This document shows, one piece after another, positions 17,856 through 26,826 of a stretch of 63,223 bases of DNA. The notes under the pieces were generated by a model. That model had not been told where the DNA came from. It searched no databases and saw only the letters and a program-made list of their open reading frames with translations. Position numbers and translations under genes: made by a program. Positions within the stretch are counted from its first letter, which is position 1, and every line of letters begins with the position of its first letter. The stretch comes from an uncultured Bacteroides sp. (GTDB lineage Bacteria; Bacteroidota; Bacteroidia; Bacteroidales; Bacteroidaceae): positions 1 through 63,223 of the forward strand of contig CASENE010000044.1 of assembly GCA_949289265.1 (NCBI GenBank), read 5' to 3'.

Positions 17856-18695
17856 ATGAAAAGACAAGCAGCAACACTCATCGCCTGCCTCCTTGGCATG
17901 GGAGGGGCGATGGCCCAGGAACCGGCATTGTACGAATGCATCTACCAGTACGACATCCACGGCACGGACCCGAGCGGCGCGCCCTTCACGGAGACCGGCC
18001 ACACGGCCCTGCAGATAGGCGCCACGCAGGCCAAGTTTCAGGACTACACCGCCTTCGGCCTCGACTCGCTCGATGCCTGCGAAGGCGTCAGCGAAGAGTT
18101 GCGGCAGGAATACAGCCTCCACCTGCTGAAGAACGCGTGTTTCTTCGACCAGACCGTGTATCAGAACGTCCCGCAGGGCCAGATGACCATCCAAAGCGTC
18201 ATCACCCCGGACTATTACGTCTACCGGGAAACCTCCAGCCCCATCCGCTGGACGTTGCACGCGGAAAGCGACACCATTTGCGGCTATGCGTGCCGCAAAG
18301 CGACGGGGACATACGGCGGACGCGCCTGGACGGCCTGGTATGCCACGGACATCCCCGTGCCCTTCGGCCCCTGGAAGCTGACGGGACTGCCCGGCCTGGT
18401 GATGGACGCCACGGACGACGGACACGTCCACCACTTCACGGCCATCGCCTTCCGCCGGGGCGCCTCCGTCCTTGTGCCCCTCCCGGAGCGAAGCATGATT
18501 TCCACCACCCGCGACAAATTCGTGCAGGCCAAGAACCGCTTCGAGAAAGACCCGCTGAAGAACCTCCCCGTCGAGGCCATCAGCGAGATGACGGTGCAGA
18601 ACCTGGGCGGCGGGGCGCAAGACAAGGCCATCACCATCAACGACGTGCCCCTGCGCCTCCATCCCCACGGATATACGCCGCTCGAAATCCAATGA
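17856..18695 (+). CDS. GLPGLI-family secreted protein
   Basis: 279 residues with a signal peptide (about 1-20, AMAQ). The family motif is present as GPWKLTGLPGLVM (about 167-179), preceded by AWYATDIPVPFGP. The family is Bacteroidota-specific and of unknown function, commonly next to outer-membrane barrels with CarboxypepD-type domains, as here. The barrel gene starts 9 bases downstream, so they form one operon. Flanking two-component systems suggest regulated expression. Confidence 0.88.
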   Translation: MKRQAATLIACLLGMGGAMAQEPALYECIYQYDIHGTDPSGAPFTETGHTALQIGATQAKFQDYTAFGLDSLDACEGVSEELRQEYSLHLLKNACFFDQTVYQNVPQGQMTIQSVITPDYYVYRETSSPIRWTLHAESDTICGYACRKATGTYGGRAWTAWYATDIPVPFGPWKLTGLPGLVMDATDDGHVHHFTAIAFRRGASVLVPLPERSMISTTRDKFVQAKNRFEKDPLKNLPVEAISEMTVQNLGGGAQDKAITINDVPLRLHPHGYTPLEIQ

Positions 18696-18704
18696 CCCGC
18701 ACCG

Positions 18705-21290
18705 ATGAAGACGCAACGGATGATACTGCCCCTGATGCTCCTCCTCCTGTCCTTCCCCAGCCTGGCCGGCACGGTCGTCACGGGCCGGGTGAGGGACGGG
18801 CAGGGGAAGCCCGTGGAGGCCGTCATGGTCAAGCTGTTTCAGGCAGACTCGCTGGCCGCCTATACCACGACGTCCGCCGAGGGAGCATACACGATAAGCT
18901 GCGACGGCACGGGCAGCCGCATCACGCTGGTGTTCGAGCACCTCAGTTTCCAACGCCTCAGCCGGACGCTGCCCAACCGCTCGCAGACCTTCGACGCGAC
19001 CCTGTCTCCCAGAAACCTGGCGCTGAAGGAAGTGACGGTACATGCCCCTGCCATCGTCCTGCAAGGCGACACCCTGTCCTACCGCCTCTCGGCCTTCGCC
19101 AGCCCGGGCGACGTGACGCTGAAGGAAGTCCTGCGCAAGATACCCGGCATAGACGTCGCCCGGTCCGGGAAAATCAAATACCTGGGCAAGGCCATCTCCC
19201 ACTTCTACATCGAAGGGCTGGACCTGCTGGGCGGGAAATACAACATCGCCACCAACAACCTCCCCGCCTCCTATGTCAACTCCGTGCAGGTGCTCAACCA
19301 TCACCAGGACGTCCGGATGGACAAGGAGGTGTTCAGCGACCGGGTAGCCCTCAACGTGAAGCTCAACCCCAAGGCCAAGCTGCGCCCCGTGGGCACGTAT
19401 CGGGCCAACACCGGATACGGCGACGAATGGCTCTACCAGCTGTCGGGGGCAGGCATGCTGTTCAAGCCCGACTTCCAGTCCATCCTGACCCTCAAGGCCG
19501 GCAACATCCGGGAGTTCGAGCAGGAGGAGCAGACGGACTTCTCCGCCCAGGAACCCGCCGGAACAGCCGCCCGCGACATATTGGGCACACTGGGCACCTC
19601 GTCCCCGCCCCTCGACCGAGAAAGGTTTATCCGCCCGGACGACCGTTCGCTCTCGCTGAACTTCCTGAGCAAGCCCGGCAAGGAAGCCACCCTGCGCACC
19701 AACATTGACTACGGCTACTCGCACACGGCATACGGCTTCGACGCCCGGCGCAGCTATTACCGGGAAGGAGCGGACGTGCTCATCACGCAGAGCCAACTTC
19801 CGTCGGCCCGCACGCACACCCCGTCGGCCCGGATAACATACAAGGTCAACGGCGAGACGCGCTACCTGTCCGAGGCCTTCGCCGCTTCCGCCTCTCTTCA
19901 GACCGCCGGACTGCCCACCCGCAACGGCAGCACCGCTATCGGACAGACGCAAAACCTGAAGGAATATACCCTGCGCAACGATCTCGACCTCCGGTGGAAG
20001 CGGGGCAAGACGCGTTGGGCCTTGTCTTCCCTCCTGCTCTATGCGGCGGCTCCGTCCGGCCAAGTCTCCGTCGACGGACTCTCCACCGGCCACTTCACAC
20101 AGACGGCCCGCAACCACCGTTTCCTGACCCGGCAGACGCTGACCGGCTCCTACAGCACGGGCCGCTCCAGGCTCAGCCTCCCCCTGACGTTCCAAGCCTC
20201 GGCAGACCGGATATACACCGACCTCCTCCTGGCCGACACCCGCGCCGCCAACCGGATAAAAGGCACGGACTGCCAGTTTGCCCTGGCGCCCCAATACGAA
20301 TATACCCACCCCTTGCGACGCTTTGTCTTCCGGGGAAGCCTGCGCATCCGGGGCGAATACGCCGACTATCAGAACGACGGCACCACACCCGTCGGCCACC
20401 GCCGGTTCCATCTCTACGCCAGCCCCGACCTCTACCTCCACTACCAGCTGAACGCCCAGTCCGCATTCAGGGCCACACTGGCCTACCAGTGCCGCTACGG
20501 CGACGTGCTGGACATGCTCACTGCCCCCATACAGACCGACTACCTGTCACGAGCTGTCCGTTCCGGCGTCCTCTCCGAGTCCAGGCAGCTGGCAGCCGGC
20601 CTGCACTATGACTTCAAGATTCCGCTGGAGATGTGGTTCCTGAATGCCGATGCCCGCTACAGCCGCACCTGGAGCAACCTGATGAACGGACAAGAGGTCT
20701 CGCCCGAACTCATTACCCAGACCCGGCTGCTCATCCCCAACCACGCCGACCGCCTGTCGGCCTCGCTGGAGCTCACCAAGCAAATCGCCCCGCTCCGCAC
20801 CAAGCTCTCCCTGAAAGCCTCCTACGCCTGGAGCCGCAACGTCATCCTGCAAGGCGACGCCGTCATCCCCTACTACGGACAGAACGTCGGCCTGAGTCCC
20901 GGCCTCCATGCCCGCCCGTGGGACTTCATCGAACTGGACTACCGCGGAGACTTTGCCCGCACCTTCTCGCGCTACCTGGACTCCCGCCGCAGCTATGCCG
21001 CGCAAACCCACCGCATCCGTCTGTCCCTCTTCCCCGTCAAGGCTTGCGAGGCGGCACTCTCGTCGGACATCACGCGCCAGGAAATCACCGACGGGACGTA
21101 CAAGGTCTTTGCCCTCTTCGACGCCGGCGTGCACTATTCATTCCGCTCTTTCCGCATCGGCGTGGAGGTGAACAACCTCTTGAACCAGCAGGCCTATGCC
21201 TACACCGTGTTCAGCGGGCTGGACAAGTTCACGTACCAATACCGCCTGCGGGGCAGGGAGTATCTGGTGTCCTTCCTCTTTACCCGGTAG
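18705..21290 (+). CDS. Outer-membrane beta-barrel receptor-like protein, GLPGLI partner
   Basis: 861 residues. Signal peptide (about 1-20), CarboxypepD-regulatory-like domain (about 24-105; VVTGRVRDGQGKPVEAVMVKL), plug-like region (LKEVTVHAPAIVLQGDTLSYRL, given as two motifs LKEVTVHAP and GDTLSYRL; LKEVLRKIPGIDVARSG) and a C-terminal barrel ending VSFLFTR. Same operon as the GLPGLI gene. TonB dependence is likely from fold but a TonB box is not obvious. Converges on the next barrel gene with a 22-base gap. A long antisense open frame here is only a codon-composition shadow. Confidence 0.83.
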   Translation: MKTQRMILPLMLLLLSFPSLAGTVVTGRVRDGQGKPVEAVMVKLFQADSLAAYTTTSAEGAYTISCDGTGSRITLVFEHLSFQRLSRTLPNRSQTFDATLSPRNLALKEVTVHAPAIVLQGDTLSYRLSAFASPGDVTLKEVLRKIPGIDVARSGKIKYLGKAISHFYIEGLDLLGGKYNIATNNLPASYVNSVQVLNHHQDVRMDKEVFSDRVALNVKLNPKAKLRPVGTYRANTGYGDEWLYQLSGAGMLFKPDFQSILTLKAGNIREFEQEEQTDFSAQEPAGTAARDILGTLGTSSPPLDRERFIRPDDRSLSLNFLSKPGKEATLRTNIDYGYSHTAYGFDARRSYYREGADVLITQSQLPSARTHTPSARITYKVNGETRYLSEAFAASASLQTAGLPTRNGSTAIGQTQNLKEYTLRNDLDLRWKRGKTRWALSSLLLYAAAPSGQVSVDGLSTGHFTQTARNHRFLTRQTLTGSYSTGRSRLSLPLTFQASADRIYTDLLLADTRAANRIKGTDCQFALAPQYEYTHPLRRFVFRGSLRIRGEYADYQNDGTTPVGHRRFHLYASPDLYLHYQLNAQSAFRATLAYQCRYGDVLDMLTAPIQTDYLSRAVRSGVLSESRQLAAGLHYDFKIPLEMWFLNADARYSRTWSNLMNGQEVSPELITQTRLLIPNHADRLSASLELTKQIAPLRTKLSLKASYAWSRNVILQGDAVIPYYGQNVGLSPGLHARPWDFIELDYRGDFARTFSRYLDSRRSYAAQTHRIRLSLFPVKACEAALSSDITRQEITDGTYKVFALFDAGVHYSFRSFRIGVEVNNLLNQQAYAYTVFSGLDKFTYQYRLRGREYLVSFLFTR

Positions 21291-21312
21291 CGGGGAACGT
21301 CAATATCCCGGC

Positions 21313-23403
21313 CTACTTGAACCGCGACGTATCCACCGCCTCCCTTTTCTTCTCTTGATACCCGCCGAACTTCCACGCAAAGGACACGCCCACACTGCGG
21401 AAACACGAGTAGTCATTGGTCACCCACTGGCGGCCGTAGCGTATCTGCGGGTCGATGCCTGCCGTCTGGAAGATGTCCTTGCACCAGGCCGTGAGGATGC
21501 AGTTGCCCTTGGCGAAGGCATAGCGAAGCCCCAAGTCCACGTTGCCGCTGGTGGGCAGGTCGTAGATGCCCTGGATGGCGCCCGTCTGGCAGAAGCCGTC
21601 GAGCGTCAGGCGAAGGTCGGGCTTGACGGGCAGCTTGAAGTTGGCATTGAGCACGGCGATACCTGCCCAGGAGCGGCGGTCGAAGGGCAGGTCGTAGAAA
21701 TCGGAGTCCTTGTCGCGAAGCCACATGCCCATCAGGGTGAGGCGGGAGTCGAGCCACGTGCCTGCCCGGAAGGGAATGGAGGCCTGCAAGCCCGCCTGCT
21801 GCCGAAAATCGAAGTTCAGGAACTTGTATATCTCCAACAGCTCCTCCGGCGACTGGTAGAGCGTCTGCATGGACATGTCCTTGTTGTGGTTGAACCAGAA
21901 GGTGAAGACGTACTTCGACTGCAGGATGTATTGCAGCGAGAGCTGGTAGTCTTTCGCGGGCTTCAGCAGCGGGTTGCCCTGTATCTCCGAGTAGCCCCCG
22001 CCCAGGTAGGACACGGCATCCTGCACCGCCCAATACGCCGGATACTCCTTGTCGCTGTTGAAGCCCAGTTGGAGGACATGCCCCGGCGCAGGCAGGTAGG
22101 TCAGGTTGAGAACGGGATAGACGTCCCACTCGTTCCACACGGGCGTCCGATACCATTCCCCCGCCAGCGAAGCGTCCAGCATCCACTGCTGCCCGAACGA
22201 CTTGTTGAAGCCCGCATACACGTTCAGCGTCTGCTCCCTGCGGCGCGACCGCATATCCGGCGGCAAATCTTCATTCTTCATTCCTAATTCTTCATTATGA
22301 AAGTAGAGCTGCTGCGAATGGTCCACGCTCGTCGTATAGACGGCTCCGTAGTTCAGTCCCCAGCCGTTCTTCAGCGAATGCTCCTGCGCCAGGTAGAACT
22401 TCCAGGCGTTGATGCGTTGCAGGTCGGTGGTGTAGAAGTCCAGGCGCGTGCCCTCCATCTCGCTGTGGAGCAGCTGCGTGCCCGGCGTGCGATACCACGT
22501 GAACTCCGCTCCCGCGCTCAGTCCGATGGGCGTGCGGTAGTCTAAGCGTCCGTTGTGCAGCCACGAGGTCTGCGTACTGCGGTTGGTGGCCGTCTGCATG
22601 CCCGTGGTGTGCTGGTTGTAGTGATTGGTCTCATACGCGCCGTTGTAGGCAAAGGATAGACTGTGGTCTTTCCCCAACTGATAGTCCGCGCCGAGGCGGA
22701 AGCTGTGCGTATGGTGGCGGCTGTGTGCCTTTTCGTGATTCTCGATGAGGTACGTCTCGTCCGTGGCCTCCTGCCAGTGGCGCGCCTCCTTGTCGGTGGT
22801 GTTGTAGCCCTTGCCGTGGTCGTGCAAATAGAGGAAGTCGAGGGAGAGCCGTCCGCCATTATACAGCAGGGAGGCGCGTTCCTGGAAGGTGGCCTCGTAA
22901 CTCTGGTCATACTTGCCGTAGGCCTCGCCCTGCACCGTGCCGGGGTCGCCGATGCGATGACGCAGACGCACGTCTATCAGCGCGCCGCGCACCTGGTAGC
23001 GCGCCGGGGCATTGTACATCACGTCCACCCGCTCGATGCGGCCGGCAGGCATCGACTTCAACAGGGCGTAGAGCTGCTCCTTGCTCATGTTCGTCGCCTT
23101 GCCGTCCAGGACGATGGTCACGCCCCGCGCGCCGAGGCTCAGCCCGCCGTTCATCTCCGCCACGCCGGGCAGGTATTTCAGGGCGTCGTAGACATTGTCC
23201 GCGGGCTTGCCCTCGATGAGGCGCGGCAGGTCGTACTCCAGCCGTCCCGCCCGGGCCTTCACCACGGGCCGCTCGCCCACCACCAACACTTCGGGCAGCG
23301 TCCTCGCCAGGCTGTCCGCCCAGAGGCTGTCCGTCTTCGTTTCCTGTGCATAAAAGGCTTGCACGCAAAGCATGGCAAGCACGCATAAGGTCATTCGTTT
23401 CAT
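21313..23403 (-). CDS. Outer-membrane TonB-receptor-like barrel protein
   Basis: 696 residues. Signal peptide (1-19, FYAQ), then directly a plug-like domain with no CarboxypepD domain (LPEVLVVGERPVVKARAGRLEY as motifs LPEVLVVGER and KARAGRLEY; VYDALKYLPGV; VTIVLDGK), then a barrel ending in FGGYQEKKREAVDTSRFK. Around residue 375 the coding sequence passes through a GAAGAAT-type repeat (22272-22297) that encodes HNEELGMKNEDL, probably a surface loop. It is divergent from the intact kinase gene and convergent with the GLPGLI operon. Confidence 0.8.
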   Translation of the reverse strand: MKRMTLCVLAMLCVQAFYAQETKTDSLWADSLARTLPEVLVVGERPVVKARAGRLEYDLPRLIEGKPADNVYDALKYLPGVAEMNGGLSLGARGVTIVLDGKATNMSKEQLYALLKSMPAGRIERVDVMYNAPARYQVRGALIDVRLRHRIGDPGTVQGEAYGKYDQSYEATFQERASLLYNGGRLSLDFLYLHDHGKGYNTTDKEARHWQEATDETYLIENHEKAHSRHHTHSFRLGADYQLGKDHSLSFAYNGAYETNHYNQHTTGMQTATNRSTQTSWLHNGRLDYRTPIGLSAGAEFTWYRTPGTQLLHSEMEGTRLDFYTTDLQRINAWKFYLAQEHSLKNGWGLNYGAVYTTSVDHSQQLYFHNEELGMKNEDLPPDMRSRRREQTLNVYAGFNKSFGQQWMLDASLAGEWYRTPVWNEWDVYPVLNLTYLPAPGHVLQLGFNSDKEYPAYWAVQDAVSYLGGGYSEIQGNPLLKPAKDYQLSLQYILQSKYVFTFWFNHNKDMSMQTLYQSPEELLEIYKFLNFDFRQQAGLQASIPFRAGTWLDSRLTLMGMWLRDKDSDFYDLPFDRRSWAGIAVLNANFKLPVKPDLRLTLDGFCQTGAIQGIYDLPTSGNVDLGLRYAFAKGNCILTAWCKDIFQTAGIDPQIRYGRQWVTNDYSCFRSVGVSFAWKFGGYQEKKREAVDTSRFK

Positions 23404-23492
23404 CTTTCTATCTATGTTAAGTTAATCCATGTCCTGTCCCGGCATCGTCCTGGCAGTATCCCGAGCCCGCCTTGTCCAAGCAAAGGGATTAT

Positions 23493-23646
23493 ATTTAAGG
23501 CTTAAATAAGGCAGATTTAAGCCTTAAATAAGGCCAATTAAAGCCTTATATTAAATGGATATAAGGCTTATATCCGACAGATTAAAGCCTTATATCTGGC
23601 ATATAAAAGGCTTTAATAACTGCTGAATAAGGCTTTTATAGCCTGC
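23493..23646. repeat. Tandem array, 7 x 22 bases with AAGsCTT dyad
   Basis: Seven in-phase 22-base units from 23493. Each has AAGGCTT or AAGCCTT at unit positions 5-11 flanked by A/T, so the core is a dyad that occurs in both orientations. A 9-bp hairpin GCCTGCCGT/ACGGCAGGC (23641-23667) without T tract follows. The 429-base gap between the barrel and kinase genes holds these and the operator; no gene seen. Confidence 0.92.
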
Positions 23647-23760
23647 CGTTGCTCAGCCACGGCAGGCTCGAGGCAGTACCCCGACCGCGCCAAGACTCTG
23701 CCACGGGCGGCACAAAGTACGGCATTCTCCGCCGGAAGACAGGGCGCGGACGGCTTACGA

Positions 23761-23791
23761 AGTCTTACCGGGAGTGTTATTTAGTCTTATC
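23761..23791. promoter_or_regulatory. Direct repeats, likely OmpR-family operator
   Basis: AGTCTTAC (23761), AGTGTTAT (23773) and AGTCTTAT (23783) are spaced 12 and 10 bases just upstream of the kinase promoter. The pattern parallels the triple repeat at 17557 in front of the first two-component system. Confidence 0.5.
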
Positions 23792-23819
23792 AAACGGCGG
23801 GATATATGGGAGAAGGAAG

Positions 23820-23827
23820 TAAATTTG
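23820..23827 (+). promoter_or_regulatory. -7 element of the second kinase gene
   Basis: TAAATTTG, exact consensus, only 5 bases before the ATG at 23833. If used, the transcript would be almost leaderless; if not, the ATG at 23806 may be the start. Confidence 0.4.
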
Positions 23828-23832
23828 CAAGC

Positions 23833-25338
23833 ATGAAACTACCCTCGAAACCCATCGCCCTCGTGGTCGTCCTCTCGCTGGCCGCCATCTTCGCCTACCA
23901 GGCCTACTGGCTGGTGAACCTCTACCACACGCAGTGCCGGGAGACGGAGCACGACCTCACCGAGGCCCTGCGCCTGAGCGACTACAACGAAATCATTCTC
24001 CGCGTCGATCGGCTGGACCAGGACTCCACACAACACGGCGAGGTATCCGTCTCCGCCGGATACAACAACACGACGCCCTACGTGGAGAGCCGCACCATCA
24101 TCACCGAGCAACGCGGAGACTCCACCATCATCAACCTGCAGCAACAGGAGGTGAAGGACACCGCCGCCATCGACGCCTCGCTGCACACGGACGACATGGA
24201 TTTCCTCTTCGGGCGGAAGAACACGATGCAGGAACTGGCGGGCTACTTCCAACGGGGGCTGCACGTGGGCCTGGACATCATCCGCGACCCGGATTTCCAG
24301 ACCTACGACAGCCTGCTGCGCGACGAACTGCGGCGGCTGGAGCTGGACATCCCTTACCGGCTGACGTACCTGCACCGCGGCACGAAGACCGATTCGTCCT
24401 ACACCTACGTCGACACGCTGGGCATACGGGGCACGGCGGGCTACATCCCCTCCGCGCGGGCCAAGACGTATGAATACAGCTACGACCTGCACGACAAGTG
24501 GCTCTACCTCTTCACCACGGAGCCGATACACAGCCTGGTGATCCGGCAGATGGCAGGCATCCTGGCCACGTCGGCTGTCATCCTGCTCGTGCTGGGCTTC
24601 TCCTTCTGGTACCTCATCCGCATCCTGTTGCGCCAGCGCACCCTGGAAGAGATGAAAGACGACTTCACCAACAACATGACCCACGAACTGAAGACGCCCA
24701 TCGCCGTGGCCTACGCCGCCAACGATGCCCTGCTGAACTTCGGCGCCGATGCCGACGGGGAGAAACGCACGCGCTACCTCCGCATCTGCCAGGAGCAGCT
24801 CGCAAGGTCGGGCGGCCTGGTGGAGCAGATACTCTCCCTCTCGATGGAGCGGCGCAAGACCTTCCGCCTGCACCCGGAGACCTTCCCCGTGGCCGACATC
24901 CTCGCGCCCCTCGTCGAGGAGCACAAGCTGAAGGCAGACAAGCCCGTCCGCATCTCCGTCCGCCTTACGCCGCCCGGCCTGACCGTAACCGCCGACCGCA
25001 CGCACCTGACCAACATCGTGAGCAACCTCATAGACAACGCCATCAAGTACTCCAACGGCCAAGCGGAGGTGGAGATAGAGGGACGCAAGGAGGGCGAAAC
25101 CATCGCCCTCACCGTGCAAGACCACGGCATCGGCATCCCCAAGGACAAGCTGGCGCATGTGTTCGACAAGTTCTACCGCGTCCCCACCGGCAACCTGCAC
25201 GAGGTGAAGGGCTACGGCCTCGGCCTGTATTACGTCAAGACGATGGTGGAGCGGCACGGTGGCACGGTGGAGGTGGAGAGCGAACCGGGAGGGGGAAGCA
25301 AGTTCATTATTAAATTAAGAATGGAGAATGAGGAATGA
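23833..25338 (+). CDS. Sensor histidine kinase
   Basis: 501 residues from this ATG (510 from 23806). Membrane helix 1 (about 7-27), a periplasmic sensor domain (about 30-240), helix 2 (about 243-268, ILATSAVILLVLGFSFWYLI), then HisKA with DFTNNMTHELKTPIAVA (phospho-acceptor His), N-box NLIDNAIKYSN, G1 DHGIGIP, F-box FYRVPTGN and G2 GYGLGLYY. Start 23833 chosen because it puts the first helix at the N-terminus and lies after the promoter. Overlaps the regulator gene by ATGA. A paralogue of the broken kinase at 15986. Confidence 0.9.
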   Translation: MKLPSKPIALVVVLSLAAIFAYQAYWLVNLYHTQCRETEHDLTEALRLSDYNEIILRVDRLDQDSTQHGEVSVSAGYNNTTPYVESRTIITEQRGDSTIINLQQQEVKDTAAIDASLHTDDMDFLFGRKNTMQELAGYFQRGLHVGLDIIRDPDFQTYDSLLRDELRRLELDIPYRLTYLHRGTKTDSSYTYVDTLGIRGTAGYIPSARAKTYEYSYDLHDKWLYLFTTEPIHSLVIRQMAGILATSAVILLVLGFSFWYLIRILLRQRTLEEMKDDFTNNMTHELKTPIAVAYAANDALLNFGADADGEKRTRYLRICQEQLARSGGLVEQILSLSMERRKTFRLHPETFPVADILAPLVEEHKLKADKPVRISVRLTPPGLTVTADRTHLTNIVSNLIDNAIKYSNGQAEVEIEGRKEGETIALTVQDHGIGIPKDKLAHVFDKFYRVPTGNLHEVKGYGLGLYYVKTMVERHGGTVEVESEPGGGSKFIIKLRMENEE

Positions 25339-26039
25339 AGAATGAAGAATTGATAAACATACTATTGGTGGAAGACGAATCCACCCTCGCCATGATTATC
25401 AAGGACACCCTGGAGGGCCAAGGCTTCCGCATCCGCCTGGCTGGAGACGGCGAAGAAGGCTTGCGGCTGTTCACTCAAGAGAAGCCCGACGTGCTGGTGG
25501 CCGACGTGATGATGCCCCGCATGGACGGCTTCGAGATGGTGCGCCGCATCCGCAAGACGGACAAACAGACACCCGTGCTCTTCCTCACCGCCCGCTCCGG
25601 CATCAACGACGTGGTGGAGGGCTTCGAGCTGGGCGCCAACGACTACCTGAAGAAACCCTTCGGAATGCAGGAGCTGATTGTCCGCATCAAGGCACTCCTG
25701 GGCCGCGCCATCCGCACGGACGACTTCGCAGCCCGGCAAGAGGCGGCGTACGAGATTGGCTCCTACCTCTTCACGCCCCGCACCCAACGCCTCCTGCACC
25801 AAGGCACGGAGACGGAACTCAGTCACCGCGAGAGCGAAATCCTGCGCCGCCTCTGCGAGCATCAGGACCAGGTGGTGGAGATGCGCGACGTCTTGCTCGA
25901 CCTCTGGGGCGACGACTCCTTTTTCAACCAGCGCAGCCTGCACGTGTTCATCACCAAGCTGCGCCGCAAGCTGGCCGGGGACGGACGGATACGCATCGTG
26001 AACGTGCGGGGCATCGGCTACAAGCTCATCGTGAACTGA
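25335..26039 (+). CDS. OmpR-family response regulator
   Basis: 234 residues. Receiver (about 7-125; LLVEDEST, phospho-Asp in VADVMMPRMDG, Lys in YLKKPF) and winged-helix DNA-binding domain (about 135-233; SHRESEILRRLCEH, NQRSLHVFITKLRRKL). The start lies in a GAATGAAGAATGAAGAAT repeat and overlaps the kinase stop (ATGA). Likely partners are the direct repeats at 23761 and perhaps the promoter at 26063. Confidence 0.92.
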   Translation: MKNEELINILLVEDESTLAMIIKDTLEGQGFRIRLAGDGEEGLRLFTQEKPDVLVADVMMPRMDGFEMVRRIRKTDKQTPVLFLTARSGINDVVEGFELGANDYLKKPFGMQELIVRIKALLGRAIRTDDFAARQEAAYEIGSYLFTPRTQRLLHQGTETELSHRESEILRRLCEHQDQVVEMRDVLLDLWGDDSFFNQRSLHVFITKLRRKLAGDGRIRIVNVRGIGYKLIVN

Positions 26040-26062
26040 GAGGGACAAATAATGTGAAAGGA

Positions 26063-26094
26063 TTTCCAAGGTTCGGGAGAAAGGAGTAACTTTG
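26063..26094 (+). promoter_or_regulatory. Promoter of the small secreted protein
   Basis: TTTC (26063) then 20 bases then TAACTTTG (26087-26094), one mismatch from the full Bacteroides consensus. It lies 29 bases upstream of the ATG at 26124. Confidence 0.7.
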
Positions 26095-26123
26095 CCCGGT
26101 AACCCCTCAAAAACGAACCGGAT

Positions 26124-26681
26124 ATGAGACGCTTCTTGTTACTTATCTTATGCCTGACCGCCGCCACCCTGCTCCGCGCCCAAAGCGAAGTGAAGGGCGA
26201 TTCGATTGGAACTCCGCCAGCCGCCACGGAAACGGGCTCCTCGCTCCTGCCCTCCACGGTGAAGAATTACGGCGGCTTCCTGCTGGATTTAGGCACCATA
26301 AACCTGCCCAAACGCCCCAGCCTCGGCAACTACAAGCTGACGGTGCCCGACGCAAGCAAGGACTACAGTTTCCTCTTCCGCCCCCAGACGAACGCCGTCT
26401 ACACGCAAGGCAACTACACGATGGGCATGCCCTATGCTGGCTTCGGATGGAACAGTTTCTGGGGCACACCCACCACCCTGCAGATGGGCAGCTTCCGGCT
26501 GAACAACGGCTGGAGGCTGAACACCTACGGCGAATACAACGCCGACGGCTGGCGCATGCCCAACCCATCGGCTCTGCCTTGGGAACGCAACAACTTCAAA
26601 GGTGCTTTCGAGCTGAAGTCGGACAACGGATTCGGCATCCGCATCGAGGTGCAGCACGGACGAGAAACGCCATTCTATTAA
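26124..26681 (+). CDS. Secreted hypothetical protein
   Basis: 185 residues, not recognised. Signal peptide (about 1-19, LLRAQ), a short linker rich in Ser/Thr/Pro (20-45), then a beta-rich, Gly/Asn/Trp/Tyr-rich body (YTQGNYTMGMPYAGFGWNSFWG in pieces: NYTMGMPYAGFG, RLNNGWRLNTYGEYNADGWRM) ending FGIRIEVQHGRETPFY. The short strands resemble pieces of an outer-membrane barrel, so a small barrel or fragment is possible. It directly follows the second two-component system and has its own promoter. Confidence 0.7.
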   Translation: MRRFLLLILCLTAATLLRAQSEVKGDSIGTPPAATETGSSLLPSTVKNYGGFLLDLGTINLPKRPSLGNYKLTVPDASKDYSFLFRPQTNAVYTQGNYTMGMPYAGFGWNSFWGTPTTLQMGSFRLNNGWRLNTYGEYNADGWRMPNPSALPWERNNFKGAFELKSDNGFGIRIEVQHGRETPFY

Positions 26682-26826
26682 GAGCTAACAAGGGAACAAG
26701 TTAACGAGACTACAAGGGGTGGCAAGTCCTCTCCTGATTGTTTCAACCCTTGTGGCCTTGTTGACGCGCCTGCTTGTCAAACTCCCCTCATTGCCTATTC
26801 ACTCACCAACTTACCAACTCTACGAC

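Noticed and set aside
17835-20441. 868-residue open frame on the minus strand
   Set aside because: It is antisense to the well-supported GLPGLI and barrel genes and has low-complexity, arginine/glycine/valine-rich composition, a shadow of GC-rich codon use.
23839-25257. 472-residue open frame on the minus strand
   Set aside because: Antisense to the intact histidine kinase; His/Val/Gly-rich shadow.
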